Positions 22,786-25,053 of a stretch of 25,053 nucleotides of DNA are shown here, one piece after another. A program made the translations under genes and the position numbers. How positions within the stretch are numbered: the first letter of the stretch is position 1; every line of letters starts with the position of its first letter. Origin of the DNA: Caulobacterales bacterium RIFOXYB1_FULL_67_16 (GTDB lineage Bacteria; Pseudomonadota; Alphaproteobacteria; Caulobacterales; Caulobacteraceae); the NCBI GenBank assembly GCA_001796045.1, contig MGLN01000022.1:7390-32442 (forward strand). Reading direction: 5' to 3'. Below the pieces are notes generated by a model. The model ran no database searches. It had not been told where the DNA came from and saw nothing but the letters and a program-made list of their open reading frames with translations.

Positions 22786-24035
22786 TGGGCTCCTTCGAAG
22801 GGGGCGCGGCCGTTGAGGCGCGCGAGATCGATCTCGGCGCGGACACGCGCGAGACGCGCGTCCACGGCGGCGGACCGGGCGTTGACGAGGGCTGTGCGGG
22901 TGACCCGCAGTTCGACCTGGGAGATCCGGCCGGACTCGAAGCCGATCCGCGACAGGCGGTAGGCTTCCTCGGCGGCGGTGACGCCGGCGTCGGCGGCGTT
23001 GACGCGGCTGACGGAGGCCGCGAGGCGGGCGACCGCAGCGGCGCGATCCGCCTGGGCCTCCTGCCGTGCGCTCATCAGCCGGGCGTCGGCCGCGCGAAAT
23101 TCGGCCTGGGCCGCCTCGATGTTCCCCCGGTTCCGGTCGAACAGCGGCAACGGCATGCTGATCCCGAAGGTCAGGGCCGTCGCGTCCTCCGCCTCGAAGC
23201 GGCGGATGCCGATGCTGGCGTTGATGTCCGGGCGGGCCTGAACCCGTTGAACATCGATGCGCCGTTCGGCTGCGGACCGCTGCGCCTCGGCCACGCGGAC
23301 CGTAGGAGCGTCATCGATCACGGAGCCGATCGTCGCGGGCGTCTCGTCCAGGAGACTGTCGTCGATCCGGGTCACGGCGACCGGGGTCATGGCGACCGCG
23401 GTCAGGCGCGCGTAGGCGGCGTCGCGCTCAGCGACGGCCTCATCCCGCGTAGCGCGGGCCGAGGCGGCCTCGGCCTCGCCCTGGATGCCGCGCAGCAGGG
23501 GCTCGCGTCCCTCCTCCACCAGCGTCAGGGCGGCGCGGGCGTCCGCGACCGTGAGGGTCAGGGTTTCCTCGGCGAGGGTCGCGCGCCTCTGCGCCGCTTC
23601 CGCCTCGGCGTAGACGAGGGCGAGACGGCCGGCGGCGTCGACCACGGCGAGATCCCGCTGCAGCCCGACCGCACCGGCCTCGGCGCGGGCGGCGGCGATA
23701 CGCGTCGAACGACGCCCCCACAGCTCGAGATCCTGGCTCAGCGCCAAGGTCATGTCCGCGTTGTTCAGGCCTGAATAGGGACCTGAGCCGTAGGCGTTCT
23801 CGACATCGAAGCCGAGGACGGGGTTGGGCCGCACCCGCGCCTGACGGACACGGGCCTCGGCGGCGTCATAGTTGGCGCCGGCTTCGAGTGTCGCCGGAGC
23901 GTCCCCGAGCTGGGCGAGGAGTTGGGCATAGGTCGGGGCCGGGTCAGCCCATACGGGACTGGCCAGGCTCGCCGCGATCGCGGCGAGGGCGCAGCCGACC
24001 GCGTAACGCGGCCGCCTGCGAGATGTGGGAGACAT
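22782..24035 (-). CDS. TolC-family outer membrane channel of the second RND system
   Basis: This 417-residue protein has a signal peptide with likely cleavage after SPVWA (about residue 30) and the two helical repeats of the outer membrane efflux family: VRQARVRPNPVLGFDVENAY in the first half and VQRVQARPDINASIGIRRF in the second. GPYSGLNNADMTLALSQDLE matches the strand and turn region typical of CzcC-type proteins. Its ATG at 24035 lies 56 bases after the small His-rich gene, a gap in which I see no clear terminator or promoter. It would form the outer-membrane exit for the adaptor and pump encoded next. Confidence 0.9.
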   Translation of the reverse strand: MSPTSRRRPRYAVGCALAAIAASLASPVWADPAPTYAQLLAQLGDAPATLEAGANYDAAEARVRQARVRPNPVLGFDVENAYGSGPYSGLNNADMTLALSQDLELWGRRSTRIAAARAEAGAVGLQRDLAVVDAAGRLALVYAEAEAAQRRATLAEETLTLTVADARAALTLVEEGREPLLRGIQGEAEAASARATRDEAVAERDAAYARLTAVAMTPVAVTRIDDSLLDETPATIGSVIDDAPTVRVAEAQRSAAERRIDVQRVQARPDINASIGIRRFEAEDATALTFGISMPLPLFDRNRGNIEAAQAEFRAADARLMSARQEAQADRAAAVARLAASVSRVNAADAGVTAAEEAYRLSRIGFESGRISQVELRVTRTALVNARSAAVDARLARVRAEIDLARLNGRAPFEGAQ

Positions 24036-24091
24036 GATTCATTTCCAGAGTTTCTGAGGACGAAGAGGCGCGCGGAGGCGCAGGTCTTCGG

Positions 24092-24436
24092 TCAGACTCT
24101 GGGGGGGCGCTTCAGGCCGTCGGGCGTGATGGACGCCCGGAAGTCGTCGTGACGGCCGCTCTGCAACGGCGGTTCTCCGAACGCGGGTGCGATCGAGTCG
24201 ACGCCGTTGGTGCGGGCGGTTGTCGTGTGGTGGCAGTGACCGTGCGAGCAGACGCCGTGACCGGCGCCCTTTCCACTGTGGTCGCCATCGCCCTGGTCAT
24301 GATCGACCGCAGCATGAGCCGCGGGAGGTTCGGGCAGGCAGGTGGCGGCGTCGACGGCAGGCGCGAAGAAGAAGGCGGCGAAGACGATGGTCGCCGCCAC
24401 GATCAGTTTCGCCCATGTCGTCATCGACCAGGTCAT
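24092..24436 (-). CDS. Small His/Cys-rich secreted protein heading the second RND genes
   Basis: With ATG 24436 this protein has 114 residues. A signal sequence (about 8-28, ending AVDA-A) is followed by a Cys residue in ATCLP, then a metal-ligand-rich region with HDQGDGDH and CSHGHCHH, and a tail ending KRPPRV. Starts at ATG 24424 or an in-frame TTG at 24472 are possible; 24436 gives a usual signal peptide. Its place directly before a TolC gene, its size and its composition match the protein at 1606, which also ends in a PP-basic tail. The CHxHC-like cluster suggests binding of metal in the periplasm, as proposed for CzcI-type proteins. Homology to CzcI is not shown. Confidence 0.72.
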   Translation of the reverse strand: MTWSMTTWAKLIVAATIVFAAFFFAPAVDAATCLPEPPAAHAAVDHDQGDGDHSGKGAGHGVCSHGHCHHTTTARTNGVDSIAPAFGEPPLQSGRHDDFRASITPDGLKRPPRV

Positions 24437-24476
24437 CTCGCGCTCGTTACTTCCGTTCCCGACATCAGGCAATGCG

Positions 24477-25053
24477 TTACAAAGTCCGCGCCGCAGACGT
24501 TGCTGCGCGGCTCTCCGCTCTTGCCTGTAACAGGATAGAGATCGCGGATTGCAGGAAGACCCCGCCCAACAGAAGGCCAGCCAGCAGGTCCGGCCACCGG
24601 GATCCGGTCAGCCAGACCAGCCCGCCGGCTGCGGCGACGCCGAGGCTGTGGATGAGGTCGTTCCGGGTGCAGAGCCAGACGGAGCGGACGTTGGCGTCGC
24701 CCTCGCGGAAGCGCACGAGTAGCAGGGCCGCAACCAGATTGGCGGCGAAACCGACCAGTCCCAGACCGGTGATGACGGCGCCTTCGGGCGGCTGCCCCGT
24801 GACCGCTCTCCAGACGGCGTAGCCGAGAATGCTCACGGCCATGACGAGAAGGCTTGCGCTCTTGAAGACTGCGGCGCCGGAGCGCACCCGCACGGACTTT
24901 CCGATGGCCCAGAGGCTGATGGCGTAGGTGGCGCTGTCGGCCAGGAAGTCCATCGCATTGGCGGCGAGCGCCGCCGATCCCTGCATGAGACCGCCCGCGG
25001 CGACCGCGAAGAACCCACCCAGATTAAGGGCGATGACGGCCACAAGCACGCGC
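24477..25053 (-). CDS. CDF-superfamily cation transporter, 5' end cut by the window
   Basis: The frame is open to the window edge, so the N-terminus is missing; the visible GTG at 25049 is inside the first helix and is probably not the start. About 190 residues are present, covering the six helices and no C-terminal cytoplasmic domain. Helix 2 has DFLAD (DxxxD) and helix 5 has CTRND, with Cys in place of the usual His of HxxxD, a pattern I know from the short cation transporter subgroup. It resembles the protein at 17750 in size and fold but not closely in sequence. It ends 41 bases before the small His-rich gene and is probably in the same operon. Confidence 0.8.
   Translation of the reverse strand, partial: RVLVAVIALNLGGFFAVAAGGLMQGSAALAANAMDFLADSATYAISLWAIGKSVRVRSGAAVFKSASLLVMAVSILGYAVWRAVTGQPPEGAVITGLGLVGFAANLVAALLLVRFREGDANVRSVWLCTRNDLIHSLGVAAAGGLVWLTGSRWPDLLAGLLLGGVFLQSAISILLQARAESRAATSAARTL

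Noticed and set aside
24092..24472. A longer form of the small His-rich protein starting at TTG 24472
   Set aside because: The start would fall just after the preceding stop, has no ribosome binding site and puts 12 polar residues before a normal signal peptide that begins well at 24436.
24470..24545. GTTAC/GTAAC motifs near the end of the partial CDF gene, considered as a Zur site
   Set aside because: They are single half-sites without a properly spaced partner.
1..25053. Mobile elements, integrase, attachment repeats, CRISPR, tRNA or rRNA
   Set aside because: I looked for transposase or integrase motifs, paired terminal repeats, regular spacers and RNA gene landmarks and saw none, although the gene content would fit a transferable resistance island.

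Overview
The window is GC-rich, densely packed DNA from an alphaproteobacterium. Gene style and operon content look most like Brevundimonas/Caulobacter (Caulobacteraceae); that placement is inference, because no rRNA or housekeeping marker is present. Almost every gene belongs to one theme: export of divalent transition metals (Ni, Co, Zn, Cd type) across both membranes. I see no insertion sequence, integrase, CRISPR array, tRNA or rRNA.

Left part, plus strand (1-10.5 kb). A short operon carries a DUF1289 Cys-rich protein, an RcnR/CsoR-family metal sensor (dmeR-like) and a His-rich CDF exporter (dmeF-like). A longer operon follows: a small His-rich secreted protein, a TolC-type outer-membrane protein, a lipoprotein adaptor and a CzcA/CusA-type RND pump. 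It continues, with overlapping start and stop codons, into a membrane acyltransferase, a HupE/UreJ-like membrane protein and a membrane-anchored periplasmic protein.

Middle (10.5-12.4 kb). An MFS exporter resembling NreB reads leftward and a small MerC-domain membrane protein reads rightward. Their shared intergenic region holds two different predicted operators, one on each side.

Right part, minus strand (25.05 down to 12.4 kb). One long, tightly spaced gene series runs leftward: a CDF-type transporter cut by the window end, a small His-rich secreted protein, a second complete RND system (TolC, adaptor, pump), a short CDF transporter, an ICMT/PEMT-type membrane methyltransferase, a 55-residue small protein with an excellent ribosome binding site, a P1B-4-type metal ATPase, a DUF305 protein, a three-helix membrane protein and a second acyltransferase-3 protein.

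The strongest new observation is a putative regulon. A 15-bp element of the form TACT/TAGT-N7-AGTA with a G-run occurs in front of the DUF1289-dmeR-dmeF operon, in front of the first RND operon and in front of the NreB-like gene. It has the spacing known for RcnR operators, and the encoded sensor has the RcnR Ni/Co ligand set H3, C35, H60, H64. One sensor therefore probably controls three transcription units here. A separate Zur-like palindrome precedes the MerC-domain gene. The least explained parts are the accessory proteins coupled to the pumps: two acyltransferases, a HupE-like protein with its anchored partner, a methyltransferase and the small secreted proteins.
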